A stretch of 64,000 bases of DNA from NCBI GenBank assembly GCA_003415625.1, contig PYIU01000010.1, positions 1,672,501-1,736,500 on the forward strand, in the 5' to 3' direction. The DNA comes from Aquanectria penicillioides. Taxonomy: Eukaryota > Ascomycota > Sordariomycetes > Hypocreales > Nectriaceae. A program made the translations under genes and the position numbers. Numbering within the stretch: position 1 is the first letter of the stretch; each line of letters opens with the position of its first letter. Of this stretch, positions 34,117 to 45,728 are shown piece after piece. The notes under the pieces were generated by a model, which had not been told where the DNA came from, did no database searches, and saw only the letters and a list, made by a program, of their open reading frames with translations.

Positions 34117-35525
34117 ATGGGTTCAATCACTCCCCATACCATGCACGCAGCTCAGTTCAACAAAGTATACCATTGCCGTCCAACTCGTGCGTTACAGAGT
34201 TAAGCACGTTAACGCTAATATAATATAGCATACAAAGCAAGTCGAAATCAATAGAGTGCCCATTCCGGTGTGCAAAGATAATGAAATCTTGATCAAGACT
34301 AAATCAGCATCCCTCTGTCATTCTGATCTTGTATGTGGATGGAACTCATCCTTGTTTCGTACTAGAAACTAGTTCTAATATGATTGTAGATGCTCTTCTG
34401 GGGCCATACAGCAGAGGAACCCCCGAGGACACAGTCACGATTGGCCATGAAAATACAGGCGTTGTAGTTGCAATGGGCAAGGGGGTCAAGGGCTTCCAAA
34501 TTGGTGATCCTGTAGGGTGTTTGGGATGTAGCTATGCTTGTTGTAAGTCGCCGTTCTCCATTCTTGAGCTCACGGTAAGCTAAGGATTACAGATGACTGT
34601 GAAGGCTGTCAGGTGCATAATTTGTTTTGCGAGAAGGGTACGGGGAGAATGCACGGGTTCTCTTGCCATGGCCATTTCGCAGAGTACTCTGTCTCGGATA
34701 GCCGTAACGCCATGGTACTCCCAGAAGGCATGGACATGGTTTCAGCCGCACCGCTCTTTTGCGCTGGTGTGACCGGTGAGTGTGAATCTCTGTAGCCTGA
34801 AAAGAAAACAAGTTACATTATGCAGTGCTGACTTAGGAAGCATATCACGCTGTCAAGGGCTGCCAGTTGCAGGAGGGGCAGTGGTTGGCCATTGTTGGAT
34901 GTGGAGGGCTCGGACATATGGGTGAGTAAATGATGAAGTTGCTGAGACTCAGACCATAATAAGCTAACAAACATCTGCAAAGCTGTGCAATACGCTAAGG
35001 CAATGAAGCTCAAGGTTGTTGGAGTTGACATCTCCAATTCCCAACTCGATGATGCCAAATCACTTGGTGCAGACTACCTGATCAATAGTATGGAAACTCC
35101 GGACTTTGAGAGTGCTCTTAAAAAAGTCACAAACGGTGGTTGCCACGCTGTTGCCGTATTCAGTTCGTCCAATGCAGCGTATGAAGCCGCTCTACAGACA
35201 CTCAGGTACGTGATGGAATGCCGAATGGAACTATGCTATCACCTAACACTGCTGTTCCTCCAGAATTAATGGCCTATTGATGGTTGCTGGAATCCCAAAG
35301 AATCCACTCTCTGTCAACGCGTTGGACATTTTGTTGGGCAAGTACCGTATTGCAGGGAGAAGCAGTGGCATCCCAAAGAACATGCCCGAGGCAATTGAAT
35401 TCAGTCATAAGCATAATATCAAGGCCCACATGACTACATTTGATAGTTTGCATGATATTCACAAGCTCATCGACTTGATGCAATCTGGGAAGTCTAGCGG
35501 GCGGTTTGGTATTGTCCTAGAATAG
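34117..35525 (+). CDS. Zinc-containing alcohol dehydrogenase (MDR superfamily)
   Basis: Oxidises alcohols to aldehydes or the reverse with NAD(P). Exons 34117-34164, 34229-34334, 34390-34542, 34593-34775, 34841-34921, 34983-35205, 35264-35525 give 351 residues, the normal family length. Catalytic zinc ligands: Cys in SLCHSDL and His-Glu in TIGHENTG. Structural zinc: C-YD-C-EG-C-QVHNLF-C, one residue shorter than usual between the last two Cys. Cofactor motif VGCGGLGH. Most similar in style to fungal/bacterial propanol-preferring ADH. The frame requires intron 2 to use GTGGAT as donor; the stronger-looking GTATGT four bases earlier would shift the frame, so this junction should be verified. 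TGAGTCA lies upstream. Confidence 0.83.
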
Positions 35526-36407
35526 TTACGAATCTACTGGCGTTTGATCTATGCAATCTGAGCTGGCTCGGTCTCGATATGATGGATGGCTTGTGCTTTT
35601 ATTCACTGACTAGCACCGACCTGATGTGTGCATTGTCTCTACTGTCCCACATATATATGTACAATTATAGTTCAGTTGCCAATTTTCTTACGTGTCGTAT
35701 TATGAAACTCGCAGTCTTGTTCCCTTCTAACTTTGTAGGCTTGCAATGGCTACCTATTTTCAATTGAACCTCCGACTAGGAATACAATGCCCATCTTTTA
35801 CCACTGACTTTTTGTCTGATCTTTAACTTCTGTGCAGCTCCGACGTTATATGCCCATCCACTACCGTCATTAATCGCCATTCTCGGTGCTTGATTATAGA
35901 ACCAATTCACTCGGTAATGCACTTGGTAATGCACTATTCTGACATGACAAACTGGTATTGTTGCCATGTCAAGATGGCATAATGTTTGAGATCCCATAGC
36001 ACGACAGTATTCTCTACACCTCGAGATTTGTTTGGTCATTCCAAGCTAGTAGGTCTTGAGTCATGTGTTAGTTGGCTTGATTTGGTAAAGCGGCCTGCTG
36101 GGTCAATGAGTCAGGCCAACACCGCCCCCTCCGCATTTCATTGACGGTCTAGGCTTGTCAAGTTTTATTATGGATGACCTTAATTTGTAGCAATTAGGCT
36201 AGAATGGGACTAGTTAACATCCCCGTAATCTTGCTCTTGCTGTTCCCCAGGTTTTGTCGTCCACACGACCGGAAGTCTCTCGACTAGAGCTACAGCGTCT
36301 GGAAACTTGCATATATAATTCGTCTGAGATGGGTTTTTGGATTCTCAGTACTATCCATTTAACCTTGAGACAAAGAAAGATTAATTTGATTCACCAAGAC
36401 CATCACA
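35526..36407. promoter_or_regulatory. Upstream region of the MFS sugar transporter
   Basis: Two TGAGTCA heptamers (36057-36063, 36107-36113), an ACATGACAAA element (35942-35951), a GC-rich GGCCAAC...CCGCATT block (36114-36137) and a TATATAA box at 36312-36318, about 90 bp before the start. No gene. Confidence 0.55.
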
Positions 36408-38271
36408 ATGCTGTCTGAGAAATTGCGAGGTCGCTATTTGCACTTCGCCATCACGTTCAGTGCTGGCAGCTCCTATCTCTTGTTCGGCTATGATCAGGTT
36501 AGTTCGCAGTAGGAGAACGTGTAAATCGTACTAATATACACCCATCACAGGGAGTCGTCGGTGGTCTTGTTACCGAACCGAGCTTTCTCGCGGTGCTTGG
36601 AAACCCAAGCCCTAGCTTCCTCGGACTGATCGTTGCTCTGTACAATGTGGGATGCCTGGCCGGGTGTGTTGTTGCTGCTTTGATTGGCAGAAGTTGGGGT
36701 CGCAAGAAGACCATTGTGTGGGGTTGTGCTATCATGGTGATCGGCGGAGTCATCCAGGCATCGATCTACACAGCGGCTCAATTCATCGTGGGAAGACTTA
36801 TATCCGGTGTGGGAAATGGTCAGGGCCCGGTGCATGCATATTCAAGGACGTATGCTAACAATGACCAGGCATGATTACGTCTACAGTTCCGGTTTATGTA
36901 TCAGAGTGTTCTCCGGCGAAAAAAAGAGGACGATCTGTCGCAATTCAGCTATCCATTGTTATTGTAAGATCAAATCCCCCGAAGAATGCGACTTAGACTA
37001 ATGATCTCTAGTTTGGCACAGTAGTTGCGTATTGGTTGGACTACGGGACGATTAAAAACCTTTCTGGGGAGGTCAGTGAGTCTTTCTCCTACATAAGTCT
37101 TCTGCTAACTTCTTGATAGGTTGTTTGGAGGTTTCCAATTGCATTTCAGAATATCTTTGCTCTTGTCACCTTGATGACTCTTCCATTTCTCCCAGAAACA
37201 CCAAGGTCAGTAGCTCATATGTTTCCATGCATCTTTGCGAGAGAAAAGTCTAATTATTCAACAGATGGTTGTATTCTCGTGGGCTGAAAAATGAGGCCAT
37301 GGTCGTTTTGGCGAGACTCCAAGACTGCAATCAGGATGATCCGCGAATTAAACACGTCGAAGATGAAATGGAAATGGCGCTTCGACTCGAACAGGAATCA
37401 CCAAAGTTTTCCATCAGAAATGTCCTCAACGACAATACGCCAATTAAAAACCCAAGACGCCTGGCATTATGCTTCCTGATCCAATTTTGGCAACAATTTA
37501 CTGGTATCAACGTCATCGCCTTTTATGTCACAATTGTGCTCGAGGTGAATGTTGGGCTTACTAGAGGAACATCAAGTCTTGTTGCCGGCTTCATCCAAAT
37601 TGCTTTTTGGCTCGGCACATTTCCGCCCATGATATTATTGGACAAGATTGGTCGGCGACCGATGCTGCTTCTTGGTTCAGTCGCCCTTTTGACAACTATG
37701 GCAATTTTTACCGCCGGAATCGCCATCAACTCTCCTGCAACTGCCAAGTTGGCATTGGCGATGCTATTTATGTATGAGATCTCATTCGGCATGTCTTGGA
37801 ATTCAATCCCTTGGCTGTACGCTCCCGAAATCACCACACTCCAATTACGACATATCGGATCAGCTGTTGCCACATTCTCTGAATGGATGTGGACATTTGT
37901 GAGTTTTGGTCTCCAATACGGTCGGAACAGTTTCTAATTCTTCATCCCAACAGGTAATCGCACTGATTACACCCTATGCTATTGACACTGCAGGGTGGAA
38001 ATTCTACATACTCTTTTGTGCCATGATCTTTCTGAACATACCATTCGTGTATTTCTTCTTGCCAGAGGTACTTACTCACTACTTCGATGCCTATCCCAGC
38101 TCCTTTGCTAACGGCTAGTTCCAGACCAGCGGAAAAACACTCGAAGAAATTGATTACATCTTCTCCTCACACACCCACCTTGATCAAGAAAGCGGACAAA
38201 CCACGACGAGCTCGGATGAGAAAGGCAACATGGGCGATGTGGCGACAAAGTCTCATGTCGAAAGTCGTTAG
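36408..38271 (+). CDS. MFS sugar transporter (hexose-transporter-like)
   Basis: Twelve-helix sugar:H+ symporter, 497 residues from eight exons: 36408-36497, 36551-36818, 36869-36963, 37012-37071, 37120-37205, 37265-37898, 37954-38067, 38125-38271. Motifs: LLFGYDQGVVGGL in TM1, GRSWGRKKTI, RLISGVGNG, VPVYVSECSPAKKRGR, FLPETPRWLYSRG, QFWQQFTGINVIAFY in TM7, DKIGRRPMLLLGS, WLYAPEITTLQLRHIG (PESTP-type position) and LPETSGKTLEEIDYIF at the end of TM12. Acidic C-terminal tail. An intact gene. It belongs to the run of five plus-strand genes with shared TGAGTCA elements. Confidence 0.9.
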
Positions 38272-38869
38272 ATGCGTCGAGCTCAGCTAAGAGCAAGCCT
38301 TCTGGCGAGGAATAATATCGTACCCTTATTGTAGGCATTAGTTAGCTTATGACTAGACAATAATATTATTCAAGAGATGTACTAAAATCATAGCGCCAAT
38401 GATGAGTATTTGCAAAGCTATATTAAATCGTAATAAAGTATATGAAGTAGGTATTTTAGCAAGGAAGTGGCAGTCTAATGCCCTATCCTGTTGATGCCTC
38501 TTTGACTGTTTGTTTTGACCCTGGAAAATACCTATCACCGATATGATTGCGCATGGGGAGTTTAAGTCCATTGCTCTCTCGCAAACCATTGTTCGATCGC
38601 ATTTGCTTATCATTCCTCTCCAGTGCGCTGTGCTATAACCTAACTCGCGCTATAAAAATAGTGGCATGCGACCTAATGGATTCATCCAACAGTTGCCATC
38701 CTGGGGAAGTGAAGTTTGTCGCCACCCCCGTGCTGATAATGGCCCACTTCCCCGGTCCCCAGAATGCAACACGATGAACTAAATTAGCACGCCTCGGTAA
38801 GCCGGAGTGTGGAGTGCGGGGATGATTGCGTCTCAGATCAGTAGCTGTAATCTTCGTTCTGTAATCATC
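38272..38869. promoter_or_regulatory. Upstream region of the bZIP gene
   Basis: Spacer of 598 bp. No TGAGTCA was found here, unlike the four neighbouring enzyme and transporter genes, so the regulator does not obviously control itself through that element. Confidence 0.4.
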
Positions 38870-40433
38870 ATGAGCGGACTGGCTACGGATCGAGGACTGG
38901 GAGCGAATTGCCCCAGGAAGCGGTCTCGCAAAGTCTCCAGTTTGACCCAGGAGCAAATCGAACAAAAACGAATCGCCGATCGCAGAGCTCAAAGAGCCTT
39001 CCGCCAGCGAACCAAGGACAGCATCTCAAACCTTGAAAGTCGGTTTTCCCAGCTCAAGGAAACATGCGATGAAAAAGATCGAGAGATCAGAGCCGTGCGC
39101 AAAGCAAACGAGAACCTTCAGAGGTGCCTGGAAACGGTCATTGATTTGGCGACGACCGCCCTAGGCCAGAACCTGACAGTCCAGGCCGCTGGCGACGACT
39201 ATGGTGAGAGCTGATTACCATAGCATTGCCAATAATCGCACATTTATTCTAACTACCTGCCTAGATACTTGTCCTGTAAGCCACGACAGACATCGAGATG
39301 ATGAGATAGAGCGGGATGAGGAGGTCACTAGTGAGCTGGATGCTGATTACAACGACAACACCGAGACGCCAGCAAACCAAACCCCTTGTCGAGCCCATAC
39401 ACACGAGGCAGAAATCATCCCAGCAATACCATCTTCGATGCAGCAAGATACGTTGATGGAAAGTCACAATTCCGGTCAGATCAATGTACACCATGGACCG
39501 CCGTCTCCGCCAGGGAGCTGTCACATTCACCAAGATGGTACAGATCCCAATGTTGGGATGCCCGAACACTCTCGAGCTGCAACAATCTCCACGGCACTCC
39601 AAAGTGAACCATGCCTCGAAATGCCAACTCCAAAAAGTTCAACCATCACTTCCAGCCGGCATAGTGGCACAGCAAACCCTCCATTCAGTGTTCTTCCTGC
39701 ACACCTGCCCTCCACATGTCCCTTGGATCAAATCTTGCTTGACTTCCTTATATCTCACAGGGAGATGGTCTCTTCCGGCATTGACTTGAACACCATCGTC
39801 GGTCCATCTAAGCCAACTGTCGCAGCCCTTGTTGATACCAGTAGGGTAGACTCAGTCCATCCCATTAGTGGTATCATGTCCCGGGTTCTGTCTACCTTCC
39901 CGTTTGTAGCTTTGCCTGAGAAATTAGCTTTTTTTTACTTGATGTGCCATACAATGAGAGTAAGTTTCTCACTGGACATTGATGCAATAAAGGATTAGAG
40001 AATCTGACGAACTAGTGGCACATCAATCCAACCAAGGAATCATACCTGGCCATGCCCTCTTGGCTTCGGCCCACAGTTACCCAAATCACCGTCCCGCATC
40101 CAATCTGGATCGACAATATTCCCTGGTAGGCATTATGCAACTACTTGAATGTGTGTAACTGGCTAATTGACCTCAATCAGGCCGCGAGTTCGAGATATGT
40201 TGATTGATGATCCTGACGAATACCCGTTCCAATTATTCTCTGATTATTACTCACAAAATGTCACGGTAAACTGGAAATTTGACAGCCTTGATGCCATTGC
40301 CCACCTTGGTAACGAGGCTGTCATACACTCCATTTTTGAAAAGCACATCCGGGATCTCACACATTGGACTGTTTCATCGGAATTTCAGGCCCGTTTTCCG
40401 TCGATGACCTCGGCTATTTATGGTCATGATTGA
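38870..40433 (+). CDS. bZIP transcription factor with DUF3425
   Basis: Nuclear basic-leucine-zipper regulator, 463 residues from exons 38870-39203, 39265-39959, 40016-40125, 40181-40433. Basic region at residues about 33-48 (RIADRRAQRAFRQR) followed by a leucine-zipper heptad run (ISNLESRFSQL...). The basic region has Asp where the canonical N-x7-R pattern has Asn. The AQRAFR core is of the Pap1/Yap type. The middle is acidic, Ser/Pro/His-rich and probably disordered. The C-terminal DUF3425 part includes LDQILLDFLISHR, WLRPTVTQITVPHPIWID, PWPRVRDMLI and LTHWTVSSEFQARFP. It sits in the middle of the second cluster and is its obvious candidate regulator (inference). Confidence 0.88.
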
Positions 40434-40887
40434 TACCAAAACAACAGGAGATATCATCAGGAGCGACGGAATCAAAGGGCATTAGGTGTTGGATGGGCCT
40501 GAACTGGGGATCTGGCTGCCACAGTCGCTTTATCCCACATTTAATACCAATGTAAATTATTATTAGACAGAGAGCATTCCTACAACCATTCCCATTAACA
40601 AACCCTCCTCTTCGCTTGCAAAGGAGGGATTTGTCCACGAATTAACTTGGACATCCATCTTACCTGCGTCATCCTCAAGAGTAGCGCAGTTCTACATCTA
40701 CAGTTTCCATTGCGAGAGCTGCTAGTCTGTACTTGATCTAGTCTGCCCTGAGTCATGACAAGCGTGGGTGGGGAATCTGCTCCCCCGCATTGAATCTGTC
40801 AACTGCCATGACATGGACATATAAACAAGATTGGCTCATCCCAACAAGGGCTCAGCTCCAGCCTAGCACAGTATCAAGACAAGGCTC
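40434..40887. promoter_or_regulatory. Upstream region of the SDR at 40888
   Basis: TGAGTCA at 40749-40755 in the context CCTGAGTCATGACAA, a CCCCCGCAT block at 40782-40790 and a TATAAAC box at 40820-40826, about 65 bp before the start. No gene. Confidence 0.5.
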
Positions 40888-41942
40888 ATGAAAATGGAGA
40901 CCTTTTATCGAACATCTGACCAAAAGAAAGTATGGCTCATCACTGGTTGCTCGTCCGGCCTCGGCCTTTCATTGGTGTCGGAGCTGGTAGCACGCGGCGA
41001 CAATGTGATTGCCACTGCTCGCCGCTTATCGGATATAACACATTTGGCAAGAGAAAATGTGAAAACTTTCCAGCTCGATGTCACTGAGCCGCAAGATATT
41101 TTGGATATGAAGATGGGAGAGATGTTGTCTGCATTTGGCAGTGTTGATGTTCTCGTAAACAACGCAGGTTTCGTTTTGTCTGGCGTGTGGGAAGAACTGG
41201 GGTAGGATGCCGTCCGCAAAAAGAAGCGCTTCCCCTTGATGTCTATACAAAGCTAAAATTTTGCAGCTCGGATGCTACGCAGCAGCAATTTGACACCAAT
41301 GTTTTCGGCGCTCTGAAGTTGACACGCTCGGTATTGCCTTACATGCGTGGACGCTCTTCAGGCACAATAATATTTATGGGAAGCATATCGGGATGGCATG
41401 CAGTTGCTTCAGGAGGACTTTACAGCGCATCGAAGTTTGCTCTTGAAGGTATGGTAGTTCTCCCGACATCTCGACTTGAATCAAATCTTGTACTGACTAT
41501 GGTCACTCGTTAAGGAGCTGTAGAAGCGCTGGCGAAGGAGGTCAAGGATTTCGGAATCCGGGCCCATATCATGGTCCTTGGTCAGTTTCGAACCAAGATC
41601 CTTGATGGAAAAAACATGAGAGTCAATGCGGAACCAGCTGAAGGAATCTCAGCCTACAAGGAGATGAAGCAGAAATTACAAACAATTCACGCGCAAACAC
41701 AAGGAAATCAACCAGGAGACCCAAATTTGGCGGCTCAAAAAATTGTAGATTTTGTGAGGCTTGAAAACTTGGGAGTTGATCAAATCCAAAACTTGCCAAT
41801 AAGGGTTCCCATTGGGGCCGATGCTGTGGAAGTAATGAGAAGAAAATGCGAAGAGACACTGTCTCTTCTAGATTCTTGGGCTAAATTCGCCGCTTCAACG
41901 GACTTTAATGATAAGGCAGAAGTTCCTTCATATTACAGATAA
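40888..41942 (+). CDS. Short-chain dehydrogenase/reductase
   Basis: Classical-type SDR, 307 residues from exons 40888-41201, 41267-41448, 41515-41942. Cofactor motif TGCSSGLG, then TARRLSD (an Arg after beta-2, favouring NADP), LDVTEP, VNNAG, catalytic Ser in GSISGW and Y-SAS-K. The C-terminal half is a helical extension as in fungal SDRs annotated as oxidoreductases of unknown substrate. All splice sites are canonical and the model is in frame. It belongs with the ALDH and ADH of the second cluster by orientation and promoter element. Confidence 0.88.
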
Positions 41943-42919
41943 AATTATTGGAATAACTCTCAGATTAAGTAGCATGATGACAATTTTAATCGCAATGTCA
42001 ATAAATATCCAAGATCAATACGATTCGAATGAAATAGTCATCTTCGAACATGCTGAATGAATGAAGCCTGTTCTTGCATTCGTACATGTCAATTTCACTA
42101 CTACATCAAGCAAAAAGATGTTAAGCGGCCTAGACAAGGGCTACGTAATTGAAGGCTATATGCCATGTTTTCATGTCACCAGCGGTTCAGCCAAAGTTGC
42201 TCATCGCAGATTCCGAAGCATTCGTCTTGAGCTATCATTTGCTAGAGCAGCCAAAAATGAAATTCATTGTTCGCGGGGCGCGCAACAGTCCACGCGTTCC
42301 AATCCACTTCCGCATCAGACCCAGCGTAGACCTCGTTCCCAAAATTTGTCAGAACCAACGGCACCTTGTCAGACCCTCAAAATGGTACCCGTGCTTTCCT
42401 TCCAGGTGACATAGAAAGACTTGGCAGTGTGTTACAAACTGTCCTGACAAATCCTCATGTGCCAGGATTGAGTTCTCATCTGTAGAGCTCGGCACTGAGT
42501 CATTGCCTAGTCGATTTGGCAAATGAATCAGGGCTAAAGCCTTTCCTAATTTGTCACATTTGCGGGCCCAGCATACATCGGGTGTTTCTAAATTTCACGA
42601 AAACGAGAATGAGCTATGGAGACCTAGACACCTGATAGTACTTGGGACAATACCCATTCAGGTACGGTCTGTTATCCCCAGAATGGCCCAATAATTGGCC
42701 CAATAATCTCCACCATTGTTATGATTCATGCCACGAATCAAAGTACTACCTTTGACACATCACCTTCTATTGTATATCTAGCGTACGCGGTTGACGAAAT
42801 TGACATTTCAGTTGGTTAAAACAATCTCTATACTTCAATTTGTTTGATTAGCAAAAGTGCTGTGAAACAAGAATAGGAGGCACCAGACTCTTCAATACTA
42901 CTCAGTTTGATAAACGACA
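41943..42919. promoter_or_regulatory. Upstream region of the aldehyde dehydrogenase
   Basis: Spacer of 977 bp with TGAGTCA at 42496-42502 and CCTGACAAA near 42443. Open frames at 42061-42414 show no domain and no splice partners. No gene called. Confidence 0.45.
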
Positions 42920-44663
42920 ATGGCTCACATTTTGGAACCACACCTGACTCAACTATTCATCAACAACGAGGTATTCACTTGCATACTCTGAGTCAAAATT
43001 TCAAATACTAACCGATTTCAAGTACGTGGATGCGGTAAATCACAAAAAGTAGGCCCTTGTGAAATGTTTGTCCAGCCTATCTACTAACGCGATTCCAAGA
43101 CTTTCAGTTCACAACCCGGCCACTGGAGACTTGGTTAGCAATCAGGTTCCAATTGCTGGAGAAGAAGATGTCAACACGGCGGTTCAAAGGGCCCAGGAAG
43201 CCTTCAAATATGGATCACCTTGGAGGTCAATGACAGGACAGCAACGGCAAGCCTTATTACTTCGCTTTGCTGATATTTTAGAAGCAAACGAATCAGAGCT
43301 GGCCCGACTGACAAGACTCACTCTCGGTGCACCACCAAATCCTTTTGGAAAGAGTGAAATAGGGACTGCTATTTCTTGCTTCCGCTACTATGCTGGGTGG
43401 ACTGATAAGTATGGGGGCCAGTCATTTCCACCAGATGATGGTTTCTACAAAGTCGTCCACAACGAACCACTCGGTGTCGTGGCTGGGTAGGTACCGACCT
43501 GGAAACAATAATCGATTGCCTCATCTCTAACATACGGCAGAATAATTCCGTGGAATGGGCCAATCGCTTCTGTTGGCCTCAAGGCCGCACCAGCGCTCGC
43601 CACCGGCAACGTGTTCATCTTGAAGCCCAGCGAAAAGACTCCATTTGCAGCTGCCGCGCTTGGGAAACTCATTCTTGAAGCCGGATTCCCTCCAGGAGTA
43701 TTTCAAGTTCTCGGGGGCGACGGCAGCACTGGTCAACTACTATCATCCCACAAATCGATTGCCAAGGTTAGCTTTACCGGAAGTGTATCTACTGGAAAAG
43801 CAGTGCAAGTTGCGGCAGCAAAGAGTAACTTGAAACGAGTCACCCTTGAATTGGGCGGGAAGAGCCCTGCTGTCATCTTCGACGATGCGGATCTGAGCAA
43901 TGCCGTGAAATGGTCAGTATTCCTTTCCAACAGACAAACATAAGAATCTGATCGATTTCTATGATAGGACGGTCAATGCTTTGACCACTAATAGTGGACA
44001 GATTTGCTTTGCGGCAACACGAGTATATGTTCAATCTGGTATTCACGATAAATTTCTGGAAATGTATGTGAAAGCATTCAAAGAGAAACTTCAAGTCCTT
44101 GGTGATCCGGAAAAGGAGGGAATAGAAATTGGCCCTGTCGTCGATAAAGCACAATTCGACCGCATCCTGAATTTTGTGGACGATGCGATAAAAAACAACG
44201 ACGGAGAACTCCTGGCTGGTGGCTGTGGCATTGGTACAAAGGTGAGGGCGAAATACTATACTTGGTGAAAGCTTTCCACTAACTGCAAGTCAAGGGATAT
44301 TTCTTCCAACCAACCATATTTGCCAACACCGCACCCCAAGCAGCTATTTACAAAGACGAGATTTTTGGTCCGGTGTCCGTTGTTAATAAGTTTGAAACTG
44401 AGGAAGAAGTGATTGAGCGTTCTAATGACAGTGCGTATGGACTCATGGCTGGCGTCTTCACTCAGGACATCAACAGGGCACTCCGGCTAGCTTCAAGATT
44501 TGACTCAGGCGTTGTTGGTATCAATTGCATCAGTCTAATTCATTGTTCTACCCCGTTTGGTGGAACAAAGGAAAGTGGACTTGGGCGAGAAATGGGGGAG
44601 TACGCTTTGAGGGCCTATACTGAACCCAAGACGGTGCTCATCAACTTGAGATCTCAGGGCTAG
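42920..44663 (+). CDS. NAD(P)-dependent aldehyde dehydrogenase
   Basis: Oxidises aldehydes to acids, cytosolic. Exons 42920-42970, 43023-43048, 43100-43486, 43541-43912, 43968-44241, 44295-44663 give 492 residues, the usual length. Motifs: HNPATGDLV, PLGVVAGIIPWNGPI, ILKPSEKTPFAAAALG, FTGSVSTGKAVQ, general base Glu in LELGGKSPAVIFDDAD, nucleophile Cys in TNSGQICFAATRVYV, EIFGPVSVV and STPFGGTKESGLGRE. All catalytic residues present. TGAGTCA occurs upstream (42496), in exon 1 (42945) and in intron 1 (42989). It would complete an alcohol-to-acid oxidation with the ADH/SDR of the same block (inference). Confidence 0.9.
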
Positions 44664-45728
44664 AATCAAGTTTGCGTCGGAATCTTGTGACAAGAACCAG
44701 TTTTGGGCGATATCATAAGGAACCTTTTTGAATGTATCAGTGTCACATTTGTGATCCTTTGTTGAACTCTTCCTGTTAGAAGGTTGTGCATCTTTCCTCA
44801 AATTTTTTCAATCGTACAAGTATATCGAAGTAGACTAAAATCTCCGGTACATCGTACCTTGATCCAAACTATGGGATGGCTCAAATGGTCACCTTTTGAA
44901 GTGAAAGTTTTGAAAGGGACAGTATTCGACCAAGAATGTATGTTGGTCCGTTTTAACAAGTCCAAGATCAGTGAACAAGCTCAGAGATATTTCCTAAAAA
45001 ATATACCATTATGTGTTTGCATATCAACTGATGTCATAGATGAGTTATATTTCCTTATATTCTTGCTGGTGGTCGACCCTCGCAGAGGACTGACGTGGCA
45101 TCTGTGCTCGACAATCATTACAACCCGACGACCCATTGAACCGTACATGTATACGGTTGCCCTGCATATCAACTTCAAGCAAGGCGTGTCCGTAGAGATA
45201 CTGTATGGATTGAAGTCATCCTCTGGCCCTAATTGGTGTATGATTGCTACAAAGAGGAAGATCTAAAAGCATGAAATGAACTTTGTTTTTATACGAGGCC
45301 AGGCCCTTACTTTCAATGAGTCAATGATTCTAATTATATTTAAGTTACAAGAAAAAAGGTATCACCTGTGCCATTCGGCTAGGACTTTTCGTTGTATTCG
45401 GGTGTGGTATTGCGAGATCTCGAAAGTGCAAATGAAATATCGGCCAACTGACATCACATTCACCACAAATTCATCAATACATCTCTATGAAAGCATCATC
45501 GATGAGATCCCCACAAAGGTCTAGTCCGAGCAAGATTCATGAAGCGGTGAATGGACCACAATAATAAGATTCTTGGGAAAATTTTCTTGATTGTCCTCGC
45601 AATATCTTGTCATAATTATACAATTTCTGTAGCTTGAAATGATAATACAGCGCAAGATAGATTCGATGAAATAGTATTAGGATACAAACACTGCCTTCCT
45701 ACCCAAGCAACCTTGTTCCTTTATGCTC
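44664..45728. other. Intergenic stretch
   Basis: 3' flanks of the convergent ALDH and membrane-protein genes. A 160-codon open frame at 44784-45266 has no ATG near its start, no domain and no coding-like conservation that I can recognise, so it is not called. TGAGTCA at 45317-45323. Confidence 0.4.

Noticed and set aside
36408..38271. Quinate-permease assignment for the MFS gene at 36.4 kb
   Set aside because: QFWQQFTGINVIAFY is shared across several sugar-porter subfamilies. There are no quinate-pathway neighbours, so only a general sugar transporter call is made.
42061..42414. Two overlapping open frames upstream of ALDH
   Set aside because: No recognisable domain, no consistent splice sites. 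The region is better explained as promoter.
44784..45266. 160-codon open frame after the ALDH gene
   Set aside because: No ATG at its start, no domain, AT-rich composition and no splice-consistent partner.
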